A stretch of DNA of 64,000 bases from a virus, in IMG/VR virus record IMGVR_UViG_3300035145_003993, positions 1 through 64,000 of that record; one strand, given 5' to 3'. The translations under genes were made by a program, and so were the position numbers. Each line of letters opens with the position of its first letter. Within the stretch, counting starts at the first letter, position 1. Under the pieces are notes generated by a model. The model was given only the letters and a program-made list of their open reading frames with translations, was not told the DNA's origin and searched no databases. Of this stretch, positions 14,824 to 24,736 are shown piece after piece.

Positions 14824-17800
14824 TTCCTTTCCTTGAAATTTCAATATTTTTATCTACTATATCTTTAATAGAATCAACATGTGATATAACTAAAATTGTT
14901 TTAAAGTATTTTTTAAGACTGGTTAACAATCTAGAACAAGCTTCAATATTTGAATCATCCAATGCACCAAAACCTTCGTCAATTATAAAGATATTTGATT
15001 TTGGTAATGATGATATATTAATTAAAGCGACTCTTATTGCAATAGAAGTAATCATTTTTTCCATTCCACTTGCACACTCTATTATTCTTTTTGAATCACC
15101 GTAGTCTATATAAACATTTAAGTTTGTCCCGTCATCTTCTAAATTGATTTTGAATGTAGCAACGCCTGAAAGGATTTTGTTAATTTCGTTATTAATAAGT
15201 GGTAAACTATTATTAATAAGCATAGTAGGGATTCCTTTTTTGGATATTGCGTAAGAAAACAAATCGAAAGTTTTCCATGAATTTATAAGACTATAATAAT
15301 CATTTTTTTCTTTATTTAAAATTTCAATTTGACTTTCTAAAACGAATATATCTTTATTGTTTTTAATAATAGAGTTATCATAATCATATATGTCAGAAGA
15401 TATGTCGTTTAACGTTCGTTTTAACTTTATTATCTCGTTATTTAAATCATCATTTGTGATATCTTTAATTTCATCTCTTATAATCTCTAACTTTTTTATT
15501 TTTTCTTTGTTTGATTCTAATTTTTCTTTTGTATAAGATATTTTTTCATTGTTTCTTTCAATATCAATATTAGTTTTATATTCTTTATTTAAAAGATCAT
15601 TAAATTTCTTTATTTTTTCTTCTAAATTTTCTTTTTCGATTGATTTAATTGCTGATGATATTTCAATCATGTCAATTTCAATTTTTCTTATTTCTTTATT
15701 TAAACTTTTAATATTATCTTTAGAACTATAAGCGTCTTTAATAAACTTACAACTAGAAAATGATTCATCACATGGAACTTCTTCTAGTATTTTTAAACTA
15801 TTATTGTTTCTTTTTAATTCTTCATTAATAAATAATTTATTTCTTTTAACATTATTAAGTTTAATTCTTAATTCATCTAATCTCGATTTATCTTCTTCTA
15901 AATTTTTAATAGAATAATTTTTCTTAAAATCAGAAATTTTTTCTAAAAAGTTTTTATTACTTTCTAACTTGTTTTCAAAATCTAAAATATTACTTTGATC
16001 TGAATCAAGTCTATTATTTAGATAATTTATTTCATTAGTAATTTTTTCTAGTGTATATCCTGATGGGTGTTGTTTATTTTGTTTTTCTAAATTAGAAATT
16101 TTTACTTTAATATTTACTTCTTTTTCTCTTAATTCAGAAAGATTAAACTTTATTTTTTCTGTAAGATTTTCTAATTCTAATATTTTATTTTTAGATTGTG
16201 TAATTAAATCTTTCCAATTTTTTTCTTCTAGATTTTTATGTTTATTTTTTAAAATAACATAATCTTCTCGAGATTTTTTATAAAGCTCTTCATATAGATC
16301 TAGTTTTAAAAATTTGGTTAAAACAGATTTTCTTGCACTAGATTTTTCTTTTATAAAAGTATTCATTTCACCTTGTGAAGCAAAAGAAGTATAAAGAAAG
16401 TCTTCTGACGTTCCGAATAAACTTCTAATAGTCTTTTCAGTTTCTCTTCTCTGTTCTTCAGTTTCATTTAATTCTTCACTATCTTGATAATTTTTTAAAA
16501 CTAAATTTGTTGTTGAAGATATTTTTCCATTTTTACTAGAATTTTTTACTGTTGATCTTTCAATTTCATATTTTGATTGTCCTAATGATATTATTGCTTT
16601 AGCTTTACAACTTCCTTTTCGTGTATTAATAATATTTTGATTTTTAATAGAACCTCTATCTGTAGAGTTGAATAGACAATACATTAATGTTCCAGGAATA
16701 GAAGATTTTCCTGCTCTGTTGTTTCCAAACAATCCAACAACACCTTCTAAATTATCAAAGTTTATTAAATTATTTTTTCCATAAGAAAAAGTATTATCAA
16801 AATTTAATTGATGTATTGACCAATTTGTATTATTACTCGAAGATATTTCATCGGGTATTTGATCTAAATAATTTTCAAATAAGTTATTAACCTTTATTGT
16901 TTCATCTTCATCAATTACTTCACCAAAAAATTCTTTGAGTAAAGATTTTCGATTTTTTTTATTTCTTATATTAAAAGACTTAGATTTTTCTTGACTTATA
17001 GAAGAAAGATCTATATTGTTTTTACCAGTATTTTGATAAACAATTTCTTTAGCCTTTTTTTCTTCTTTAAGATAATGATGTAATAAGCGAATTTCTACTT
17101 GTGTAATATTACTGTTAGATCTAATTCTAAATCTAGATTCTTTTTTGATTTTTTCTAAAAAAGGAAGCGTGTTTTCAACAGAACCTTTCCAGTCTACTGT
17201 AATAAAAGGATGTGGATTATCAATAGGTATAAATTTACTTTTATAATCGTTTGAATTATTTATTTCCCATAAAAGATAACCTTTTTTAATGTCTTCACCA
17301 TAGTTTTGTTGTATGGTTGATCCTGGATAAGCAACTTTTTTTTCTGGATCTAGATATTGAAATTTGTGTATATCGCCTAGAAATGTGAATTCATAATCTT
17401 CAAAAAAGTTTAAACTTACTTCTCCTTCTAATTCCCAATCAATATCAGTTTTTGATCCCCATACTGCACCGTGAAAACAAGCAATATTAATTTCGCCAGG
17501 AATTGGTTTTACGCTATTCCAGTTTTCTTCATCAAAGCAAGAAAAAACGCACCAATTAAATCCTTTAATTCCCGTTGGATAAGTTCCACTATCTTTGTAA
17601 AGGTAAATATTTCTATTATTTAGTGCATTTATTAATGGTGTAATTGCATCTTGCCTATCTTTATTTAGAATAAGTCCATCATGATTTCCGAGAATTATAT
17701 GTGTAGGAGCAATCTCTGATAAGCTATTAAACCACCAAATTAAATGATCAATTATTTCAGGAGATATTCCTTGTGTCTTAGAATGAACAATGTCACCACC

Positions 17801-17929
17801 AATAAAGATAATATCAGGTTTTTCTTCTTTTAAACTTTTAAAAAGTTTTTTAAAAACAGTTTTATATTCATCATGCCTTTTAAGGCCCCTCCAATGAATG
17901 TCTGATATGTGTGCGCATTTAAAAGTCAT
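14798..17929 (-). CDS. Single-chain Mre11-Rad50 (gp47-gp46-type) nuclease/ATPase fusion
   Basis: 1043 residues. Residues 1-about 360 form a Mre11/SbcD/gp47 phosphoesterase: HISDIHW (Asp10, His12), GGDIVHSK (Asp46), LGNHDG (Asn82, His83), CFHGAVW (His153) and LGDIHK (Asp186, His188). From about 367 follows Rad50/SbcC/gp46: Walker A GNNRAGKSS (near 400), two long coiled-coil arms, a hook region CDESFSSC near 719-726, an ABC signature variant CASGMEKMITS (near 950), Walker B IFIIDEGFGALDD (near 980) and the H-loop VISHVDS. In T4 these are two genes, while here one frame covers both with no stop or internal gene boundary visible. It would process DNA ends for recombination-dependent replication. 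The downstream Zn-ribbon gene overlaps its end. Confidence 0.93.
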   Translation of the reverse strand: MTFKCAHISDIHWRGLKRHDEYKTVFKKLFKSLKEEKPDIIFIGGDIVHSKTQGISPEIIDHLIWWFNSLSEIAPTHIILGNHDGLILNKDRQDAITPLINALNNRNIYLYKDSGTYPTGIKGFNWCVFSCFDEENWNSVKPIPGEINIACFHGAVWGSKTDIDWELEGEVSLNFFEDYEFTFLGDIHKFQYLDPEKKVAYPGSTIQQNYGEDIKKGYLLWEINNSNDYKSKFIPIDNPHPFITVDWKGSVENTLPFLEKIKKESRFRIRSNSNITQVEIRLLHHYLKEEKKAKEIVYQNTGKNNIDLSSISQEKSKSFNIRNKKNRKSLLKEFFGEVIDEDETIKVNNLFENYLDQIPDEISSSNNTNWSIHQLNFDNTFSYGKNNLINFDNLEGVVGLFGNNRAGKSSIPGTLMYCLFNSTDRGSIKNQNIINTRKGSCKAKAIISLGQSKYEIERSTVKNSSKNGKISSTTNLVLKNYQDSEELNETEEQRRETEKTIRSLFGTSEDFLYTSFASQGEMNTFIKEKSSARKSVLTKFLKLDLYEELYKKSREDYVILKNKHKNLEEKNWKDLITQSKNKILELENLTEKIKFNLSELREKEVNIKVKISNLEKQNKQHPSGYTLEKITNEINYLNNRLDSDQSNILDFENKLESNKNFLEKISDFKKNYSIKNLEEDKSRLDELRIKLNNVKRNKLFINEELKRNNNSLKILEEVPCDESFSSCKFIKDAYSSKDNIKSLNKEIRKIEIDMIEISSAIKSIEKENLEEKIKKFNDLLNKEYKTNIDIERNNEKISYTKEKLESNKEKIKKLEIIRDEIKDITNDDLNNEIIKLKRTLNDISSDIYDYDNSIIKNNKDIFVLESQIEILNKEKNDYYSLINSWKTFDLFSYAISKKGIPTMLINNSLPLINNEINKILSGVATFKINLEDDGTNLNVYIDYGDSKRIIECASGMEKMITSIAIRVALINISSLPKSNIFIIDEGFGALDDSNIEACSRLLTSLKKYFKTILVISHVDSIKDIVDKNIEISRKGNDSYVFCS

Positions 17930-17937
17930 ATTATTCC

Positions 17938-18921
17938 TTAAAGCATTGCTATTTTTGTTAATAGTAAATCGTTTTCTTTGTATTCTTTAGCACTTTCATA
18001 ACTTTCTTGAAACTGTAAGAAAGTCATATCACCAACATCTTCAGCAATCCTAGTATCTAGGATTTTTACTTCAATATCAAATTCTTTTAATAATTTAGCA
18101 ATTTTTAAAGTTTTAAAATAAACATCTTTGTCTAAAGCAAGATAAACTTTAGTTTTATTTTCTACTATTTTCTTAAAAAGTTTCATGTCGTATGTTAATG
18201 ATGACCCTAATAAACAAGTTGCATTATCATTGGTTTTTAATAAATCCAAAGGTCCTTCAACCAAAGTAAGAGGTTTTTTCCAATCTATATTTAATTCATT
18301 AAAAATAATATTTTTCTTAGATACCGATGCATTTTTATATTTAATCGGACTTGATGAATCAACATCTATTTTACGTGATGTATAAAAATTTATATTACCA
18401 TTTTCATCGAAAGAAGGAATTATTAAACTTCTTGAGTATTCTTGATTTAAAGAACAACCTAGTTTTAAAAACCACATTTTATGTTTATTAATTCCTCTTT
18501 TTATAACATATTTAAAAACGTCGCGAATATCTGGGTGTCTAGAATTAAATTTATTTGCTAATAACATAAAACCTTCAGGTAAAGTTACAATTTCTTCTTC
18601 TTCTTCACAAATAGGTTCACCAAATAAATTTATATTAAAATCATTATTCGATGATTTCTTTTTAAATAATTTTTTAGCTTCTTGAACTTTATTTTTATTT
18701 AATTTACTTACAATATAAGAAACGTCAGATCCTTTTTTATCACATAACCAACAGTGATAAAAATTCTTTTCAAGATGGATTGCTAATTTTAGTTTGCTTT
18801 TATTATCATGTCGACAAAATGGACACCAAATACTAATATTGAGTCCGTCTTTTGATAACTTAGAATAACTTGTTATATTTTCTATAAAGTATATTTTATT
18901 ATTTATGTTTGATTCTTTCAT
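17938..18921 (-). CDS. gp61: DnaG-type DNA primase, gp61-like
   Basis: 327 residues. An N-terminal zinc finger has CPFC (Cys33, Cys36) and CWLC (Cys57, Cys60) with a beta hairpin between. The Toprim core has LTLVEGPLDLLK (catalytic Glu near 221) and YLALDKDV (Asp pair near 262). Length is close to T4 gp61 (342). It makes RNA primers for the lagging strand, in T4 together with helicase gp41, which is not in this window. The gene overlaps the end of the RuvC-like gene by 23 bases and is followed after 8 bases by the Mre11-Rad50 gene. Confidence 0.88.
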   Translation of the reverse strand: MKESNINNKIYFIENITSYSKLSKDGLNISIWCPFCRHDNKSKLKLAIHLEKNFYHCWLCDKKGSDVSYIVSKLNKNKVQEAKKLFKKKSSNNDFNINLFGEPICEEEEEIVTLPEGFMLLANKFNSRHPDIRDVFKYVIKRGINKHKMWFLKLGCSLNQEYSRSLIIPSFDENGNINFYTSRKIDVDSSSPIKYKNASVSKKNIIFNELNIDWKKPLTLVEGPLDLLKTNDNATCLLGSSLTYDMKLFKKIVENKTKVYLALDKDVYFKTLKIAKLLKEFDIEVKILDTRIAEDVGDMTFLQFQESYESAKEYKENDLLLTKIAML

Positions 18922-19486
18922 TATAAAGTGCTGCCTTACAAATTACATAAGCGTCAGACATATCATAACAACAATCATCAAATTTTACACTTCCTTTATT
19001 AGGTCCTCGTGACAAAATCCTTTCAGGCCATTCAAAAATAAAATTATTTTTCTTAAAGTCTTCTTTTACCCAATCAAAAACTTGTTCTTTAGTATTCTTA
19101 TCTAGTTTTTTATTTAATTTAATTCCTAGGTTTTTTCTAGCACTATTAACATTTATATAGTCTGGAACAACTGAATATACTTCAGATGCAATGTAAGAAA
19201 CAATACCATTAAACCTATTTAGTTGTGACAAAGTCTTTGCTGAAGAAAATCCTTTACTGAATGATTGAAAACTTTCTTCTATACTTAGATTAATATCTTC
19301 TTCAAAGAAATATTTTTCTTTATAACTTGTAAAACTATCTTTAACTATTTTAGACTTATTAAAAATACATGATAGCTTCTTTAAATTAATATTCTCTAAA
19401 TTTATTAAATCTCCATTTAAATCTAATAAAGATACTCCAATTATTGAAGTAGATATATCTAAACCAATATATTTTACTCTGTTCAT
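18899..19486 (-). CDS. RuvC-like Holliday junction resolvase
   Basis: 195 residues with an RNase H-like fold. YIGLDISTSIIGVSLLD gives the first catalytic Asp (Asp10), LSIEESFQSFSKGFSSA the second acidic residue (Glu near 71), and DDCCYDMSDAYVICKA the C-terminal Asp pair. Phage RuvC-like enzymes resolve branched DNA before packaging; T4 uses the unrelated gp49, so this is a functional replacement by inference. The ATG overlaps the stop of the previous tail gene (TAATG). It starts the DNA-metabolism block. Confidence 0.8.
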   Translation of the reverse strand: MNRVKYIGLDISTSIIGVSLLDLNGDLINLENINLKKLSCIFNKSKIVKDSFTSYKEKYFFEEDINLSIEESFQSFSKGFSSAKTLSQLNRFNGIVSYIASEVYSVVPDYINVNSARKNLGIKLNKKLDKNTKEQVFDWVKEDFKKNNFIFEWPERILSRGPNKGSVKFDDCCYDMSDAYVICKAALYNERIKHK

Positions 19487-22400
19487 TAATAATCCATCTT
19501 TAATCTGAATAGCACATTATCAGTATCTTTCTTAGGATAAGGCTTAACAACTTTTGCCTTAGCTACAACATTAAGATTCTCATCATGTAAATTTATATCT
19601 GTAATATATACAAAATCTTCATCAGAGTTAAATGCAGATTCATTAAGCCTAAGGTCTTTAATATAAGATTCATTATAAGATTTGTTAGTTCTTCCTGCGT
19701 AAGCAGGTAAATTCAATTCTAAAACATTTAATCTTGAAGAACATTTAAAATCTAATTTATAACTACATTCACCAAAGTTTTCTAATGAAGGGTGAAGAAC
19801 AGTTATAATTCCTTCATTATACAAACAATGACCAACATAATTCCAGTCTGCATGTTTTGTATATGAATCTGCTCTATACATTGTTCCTTTACCATTATCT
19901 TTTAGATTTATTTTTTTTGAACCAAATGTTCCTCTTAAATCTGGATCATAAAAATTTACAGATTCTTTTTCTATTTTTTTACCAAATATTTGTGTTGAAA
20001 TGCAAAATATTTTACTAAATGTTTCAGATTTATCATTATTTAAATTGTAAAAAGGAAGTTCTTGCTTATAATAAGGAATAAAATTAGATGAAGAATCAGT
20101 TAAAGATAATTTCTTAGTTGATATATTAGGTAAATGACTTGCTACGCTATTAGAATAATCATCATTTATTTTCCTAGTTACAGGGTTAGATAAATCTTTT
20201 AAATAATTACTTCTGCTTACTTCTATAAATTGATTATCTTTAGTAATATTTGGATTTTTATACTTGATTAAAAACTTTTCACTATCCTGCGACCTAATAT
20301 CAAAATCTTCTCTGAAAAAATTATTCAGTGACAAATTCATAAAATTATCATAATTTTCTTTAAACTTTTTTGTAGATGATATATTAAAGTCATCTCTTTC
20401 GTCTAAAATTCTTAGTCTACCTATTTGGTTATAATACTGATTGAGATCAGGATTAGTTACATTTTGAAGAAGATTATTACTACTAAATATTTGTTCGTCA
20501 TCAAATAAACTGTTTAAAGAAATATAATTAAGATCAAGTTCATTATATTCATTATTATGAATCGTGTCTTCACTACCTACTTGATAATAATTTTTCAAAT
20601 TGTTTTTATTCTGGTTTTGTAAACCATTATCACAAGGTAAAATAAAATTATTTCTATATTCTAAATAATTGTCAAAATAAAAAGTATTTATTTCATTATT
20701 GATTATGAAATTAAAATCACCATTAGAAATAAAAGGTTTTAAGTAGTTAAAATAAATTTCATTTATACTTAATCCTTTTTGACAACCTAAATTAATAATG
20801 TCTAATTCATCATCGTAAAATAAAGAGTTAAAAAGTTTAAAAGTATTCTGGTCAGAATTTATATCATCATTAAATATAATATTAGGTGAAACTTTGTTAG
20901 AAAATTCAACTACAAAATTTTCAACATTAACTTCATGTCCTAAACATTTATTTGAAAAATAATGATTTACAGGACCTTTTAATAATAAATTACTTGTATT
21001 AACTTCTGAAATGTTAACAGGGTCTGAACTAGTTCCATTTAAATTGACAATACCAGATTTTTTTATATTATTATTATAATATAAAACAGGTAAACAAAAC
21101 TCAACATTTTCTTTTGAAAAATCTTTTAAGTTATTTTTACAGATAATATAATCAATATCTCTTATATGTCTATTGTAAATTCTAATATCATGTAATTCTG
21201 CAGACAAAGCATAACTAGTATTTTCATCCATATAATCATTACTTTGATCATTAACAGGAAATAAATTATTTTTAAATGAATAATTTAGATTTGAAAAACC
21301 TGTTTCAAGATGATTGTCTTCTAAATTATTACCAAATGATATATGTTTTTTTGTATAAGATCCGATTTGATCATCATCAACTTGAGAATTTATAGAAAAT
21401 AATTTTTGATATAAATTTTCCTGTGACAAAGAAATATCATTTTCGTTTGTCATAAAATTATCAAATTTATTTCCAACACAAATAAAACTGTTATTTGTTT
21501 CTTGATGATCAATAATTAAATTATTCGTATTATTAATAATTCTATTCCCAGATAAACTTACCTTTTTAGAATCAACAAAAAGCTCTAAAACAATTTCTTC
21601 AGAGGTATTAGATAGATTTCTTTTAATTAAAAAAGTAACGTTATGCCAATTATTATAATTTAAAATGTTGTCTTTGCTTAAATAAATTGCAGATTTTTCT
21701 CCTAAATAATTAGTAACAGAGTCTCTTTTTAACTCAAACTCAGGAAGAGAAGACAAATTGACTAGAAAATTTTGAATTATTTGTTTGTTATTAACATTAT
21801 CACCAAAAACAACTAATAATCTAAATGAATCTGTTAATCCAAATGAATCTGTTTGTGTTCCTTTTACAACATATATACCAATTACACCAGGAATGAAAAG
21901 AACACAACCAGGATTAAACTGATGATTTTCAATATTTTTATTATTTTGATTTATATAAAAAGAAATTGTAAGATCTTCATTACCATTTTTAAAAAAATTA
22001 TAAATATGTCCATCAGAACTATTAATATATGGATTAGGATAAGCTAAACAATTTCTATGAGTTTTATTCGTATTTTTCTGATTTGTTATATTAAAAAAAT
22101 TTAAACAATTATAATTTGAAAAACCCCAATGAGTATTAAGAGTTCTATATTTCATGTTTTCTCTATAAAAACGATATAGATTCTTAACTGATTTCTTTTT
22201 ATAATAATTTTTATCGTCGACTAAATATTTTTGTTTTACTTTCTCGACTCCAAATTTAAATTCATTTGTATCATCTTCAATTAAACCTCTACTACTTAAA
22301 GATACGTCTTTATTAAAAAACAGGCTATTTATATCTGATTTATTTTTAATAAAATTTAATTTCTCTAGTCTTCTACTAGATTTAAAATTTATAGATTTAT

Positions 22401-22677
22401 TATCTATTTCTACAAAGTTATTAAAACTAGAATCATACAATGAATCTAACAAAAAACTTCTTTTATATTTATCGACTGTTCCTGTATCACCTTTTTCAAT
22501 TGTATAATCATTTAAACTAGAAATTTTTGAATTTAATTGACCATAAACACCATGACTTTCTATTTCTAATGAATTCAAATCACTACAAAGAACTGACGCA
22601 GAAACGTATGTTTTTTGTGGCTGTAATTCGATTGTATTTCTTACAATCATTTTATCATCAATAAGATTTAAAGTCAT
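19486..22677 (-). CDS. Large virion structural protein with a LamG-like region
   Basis: 1063 residues, Asn/Ser-rich. Residues about 225-520 resemble a LamG/concanavalin-like jelly roll: DLTISFYIN, then WHNVTFLIKR, ELFVDSKKVSLSG, SFICVGNKF and ELHDIRIYNRHIRDID. The C-terminus (FVYITDINLHDENLNVVAKA and NVLFRLKMDY) matches in plan the C-terminus of the neighbouring 405-residue protein (TTVGLYDASNELLAVAK, ISVRLDY). Proteins ending this way are structural components in T4-like marine phages and Bacillus-type phages. It is the last gene of the tail block. Exact position in the tail is not known. Confidence 0.65.
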   Translation of the reverse strand: MTLNLIDDKMIVRNTIELQPQKTYVSASVLCSDLNSLEIESHGVYGQLNSKISSLNDYTIEKGDTGTVDKYKRSFLLDSLYDSSFNNFVEIDNKSINFKSSRRLEKLNFIKNKSDINSLFFNKDVSLSSRGLIEDDTNEFKFGVEKVKQKYLVDDKNYYKKKSVKNLYRFYRENMKYRTLNTHWGFSNYNCLNFFNITNQKNTNKTHRNCLAYPNPYINSSDGHIYNFFKNGNEDLTISFYINQNNKNIENHQFNPGCVLFIPGVIGIYVVKGTQTDSFGLTDSFRLLVVFGDNVNNKQIIQNFLVNLSSLPEFELKRDSVTNYLGEKSAIYLSKDNILNYNNWHNVTFLIKRNLSNTSEEIVLELFVDSKKVSLSGNRIINNTNNLIIDHQETNNSFICVGNKFDNFMTNENDISLSQENLYQKLFSINSQVDDDQIGSYTKKHISFGNNLEDNHLETGFSNLNYSFKNNLFPVNDQSNDYMDENTSYALSAELHDIRIYNRHIRDIDYIICKNNLKDFSKENVEFCLPVLYYNNNIKKSGIVNLNGTSSDPVNISEVNTSNLLLKGPVNHYFSNKCLGHEVNVENFVVEFSNKVSPNIIFNDDINSDQNTFKLFNSLFYDDELDIINLGCQKGLSINEIYFNYLKPFISNGDFNFIINNEINTFYFDNYLEYRNNFILPCDNGLQNQNKNNLKNYYQVGSEDTIHNNEYNELDLNYISLNSLFDDEQIFSSNNLLQNVTNPDLNQYYNQIGRLRILDERDDFNISSTKKFKENYDNFMNLSLNNFFREDFDIRSQDSEKFLIKYKNPNITKDNQFIEVSRSNYLKDLSNPVTRKINDDYSNSVASHLPNISTKKLSLTDSSSNFIPYYKQELPFYNLNNDKSETFSKIFCISTQIFGKKIEKESVNFYDPDLRGTFGSKKINLKDNGKGTMYRADSYTKHADWNYVGHCLYNEGIITVLHPSLENFGECSYKLDFKCSSRLNVLELNLPAYAGRTNKSYNESYIKDLRLNESAFNSDEDFVYITDINLHDENLNVVAKAKVVKPYPKKDTDNVLFRLKMDY

Positions 22678-22693
22678 AATATCTCTCTTTTAA

Positions 22694-23911
22694 TTAGTAA
22701 TCAAGTCTTACGCTAATAGATAAATCAACTTCTGGATTTTTTTCAATTGGTCTTGAAGTTTTTGCAACTGCTAGTAATTCATTTGAAGCATCGTATAATC
22801 CTACGGTAGTAACATAAGAAAAAGGATCGTCACCTCTATCTTGAATACTCATAATATTCCCATCAGAATCAATATATGTAGGATTTGTTGAAAAATTAGC
22901 ATCATTAGGACCTACACGACAAAAGTATATCATTGAATTAATACTTGTTTGATTAATATAACCTATTGCAGATCTATTATCTCTACCAAATCTAGTATCA
23001 GAAATATGATCAATTATATCATCAATTGATCCAGAAGTCCATAACCCTGGAATTAGTGAACTAGAAATAGGTGTAGTACTATTTGAAGTATTTACAGATG
23101 AAATATTACCATAAACAGTTTCATCATATGCAAATATCTTTTTAGCGTCTAAAACTACAATTCCTTTATTATAAAATATTAATCCTACCTTATTATTACT
23201 ATCATCAACAATAGATCCTATTTGACCAGACACAGTTGATACATTTAAGTTAGAACTAGCTCCTGCATCTGAATATAAATTAAATGTATCTGTTCTAGAT
23301 ATATTCTTATCAATATTAGGGTTACTAGCATCAGACCCAGCATCTAAATTTTTATGAATCTTAATAGAAAATTGTTCTTTTTCTAATCCATCTCTAACAA
23401 ATAATCTTTTAAAATTGATAAAAACAGCATCTTCAATCTTTTTAGTAGCATCATCTGTAGCTTCAAAAGGTGTATAAAAATAAGAGGTTGCATTTCCTAA
23501 TAAAGATTGTGCATATTGTTGATATATATAAATCTTTTCTCTCATCATTAATGTATCATTACTAAATACTAACTTTCCACTAGCATCAGTCGTCGGAGAA
23601 AGATCTGTAACAGTTGTACTTTCTAAATGAGATCCAATTGTAATATCTAACATTTCATTTGAAGTTTGAAAACTGTGATCTTGATCAAAAACTGTTTGAT
23701 AAAGTGAAGAAGTTACTGATCCTGAAGTTTCTAAACCACCAGAAACAAAAACTTCATATTTTTTTCTAGTATTTGTAGGTGTTGTAGTAGTTACACCCTC
23801 TGTCGTAGTATCATATTTACTTGCAATATCTACTTGAAGAATATCTACTAATTGTCTTATGTTAGATTTTTTACTAACTTTATCTGAATTTGATATTTCA
23901 AAATATGTCAT
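22694..23911 (-). CDS. Virion structural protein (YQTVFDQD family)
   Basis: 405 residues. KKYEVFVSGG, then SLYQTVFDQDHSFQTSNEML, LMMREKIYIYQQYAQSLLGN, DAVFINFKRLFVRDGL and C-terminal YVTTVGLYDASNELLAVAKT ending VRLDY. From memory, this pattern is that of a conserved tail structural protein of marine T4-like phages, where it is usually annotated only as structural. It lies between the LTExGR-type protein and a large protein that shares its C-terminal module. GGAAAATAAATA precedes ATG 23911. Confidence 0.75.
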   Translation of the reverse strand: MTYFEISNSDKVSKKSNIRQLVDILQVDIASKYDTTTEGVTTTTPTNTRKKYEVFVSGGLETSGSVTSSLYQTVFDQDHSFQTSNEMLDITIGSHLESTTVTDLSPTTDASGKLVFSNDTLMMREKIYIYQQYAQSLLGNATSYFYTPFEATDDATKKIEDAVFINFKRLFVRDGLEKEQFSIKIHKNLDAGSDASNPNIDKNISRTDTFNLYSDAGASSNLNVSTVSGQIGSIVDDSNNKVGLIFYNKGIVVLDAKKIFAYDETVYGNISSVNTSNSTTPISSSLIPGLWTSGSIDDIIDHISDTRFGRDNRSAIGYINQTSINSMIYFCRVGPNDANFSTNPTYIDSDGNIMSIQDRGDDPFSYVTTVGLYDASNELLAVAKTSRPIEKNPEVDLSISVRLDY

Positions 23912-23931
23912 TATTTATTTTCCTTTTTAAT

Positions 23932-24693
23932 TTATTGAACATCAGAACTTGTAATAGTTACAGGAACAATCAAAGATGATTTAGTAAAGTTTCCAATTAT
24001 TTCAACTTGAGTTTTAATTTCGTTTCTATCACTTCCACTATCAGAAGTTGCATAGTATTTATAAGAATCAGTAGTAACTTTACCAATTGCTGTAATGTAA
24101 ATTTTACCGAACTTTTGATTACTAAATTCTGCTTCACCAAGTTCTCCTTCTAAAGATGCATTAATTTCATAATATGCAATATCATCTTCAACTTTGTATG
24201 GAGTCACATCATTCAATTTTAATAACTTATCAAAGACTTTTACTGTAAACTTGTTATCAATTAAAGCACTTTCTGTAAGTGTAAAATCTGAATCTTGGTT
24301 AACAAAAGTTTTAAAACTAATTGGTGCGTTTTTATTTGAAGAAGCATTAGAATTAGAAGTAATTCGAATAGGTGTTTGTTGATAATCTCTCAATTTTAAA
24401 TAAGGAAAAGCATAAATACTATTAGTATTATTTGCTATAAATGTTCTAAGTGGATATTTCAAAGCCAGCATCTCATCAGTTACTGCTTCAAAAATGGGAG
24501 TATTTTTTTCTATTTTTTCTTTACCGATAATTAAACCGTATTTTTTTAGAATAGAATAATCTACTTCGTCATCTCCTAGTCTAAATTTACTTATATTAAA
24601 AGAATTATCATTTCTGGAAAGTAATTCTCTTCCACGTTCAGTTAAAACTGCATCTATAATTACATTGTTTGTTGCGTGATTTAAAAATCCCAT
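23932..24693 (-). CDS. Virion structural protein (LTExGR N-terminal family)
   Basis: 253 residues. It begins MGFLNHATNNVIIDAVLTER and continues GRELLS, FNISKFRLGDDEVDYS. That pattern (I-L-D-x-x-L-T-x-x-G-R followed by F-x-I-x-K-F-x-L-G-D-D-E-I-D-Y) is known from structural proteins of marine T4-like phages. The rest is beta-rich, ending VEIIGNFTKSSLIVPVTITS. A second, more divergent member is encoded at 34558-35574. AGGAG lies 8 bases before ATG 24693, and a TATAAATA box stands 28 bases upstream. Confidence 0.75.
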   Translation of the reverse strand: MGFLNHATNNVIIDAVLTERGRELLSRNDNSFNISKFRLGDDEVDYSILKKYGLIIGKEKIEKNTPIFEAVTDEMLALKYPLRTFIANNTNSIYAFPYLKLRDYQQTPIRITSNSNASSNKNAPISFKTFVNQDSDFTLTESALIDNKFTVKVFDKLLKLNDVTPYKVEDDIAYYEINASLEGELGEAEFSNQKFGKIYITAIGKVTTDSYKYYATSDSGSDRNEIKTQVEIIGNFTKSSLIVPVTITSSDVQ

Positions 24694-24721
24694 TTAATTT
24701 TCTCCTAAGTTATTCATATTT

Positions 24722-24729
24722 TATTTATA
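24722..24729 (-). promoter_or_regulatory. Candidate T4-type late promoter TATAAATA
   Basis: Exact minus-strand TATAAATA 28 bases before ATG 24693, leaving room for a leader of about 20 bases that contains the AGGAG ribosome site. This geometry fits T4 late genes, and it falls in one of the few gaps of the tail block. Confidence 0.55.
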
Positions 24730-24736
24730 ATCATCG

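Noticed and set aside
22320-22335. TATAAATA-like octamers inside genes (also near 30466)
   Set aside because: They lie inside coding sequence of AT-rich genes far from any downstream start, so chance is the simplest explanation.
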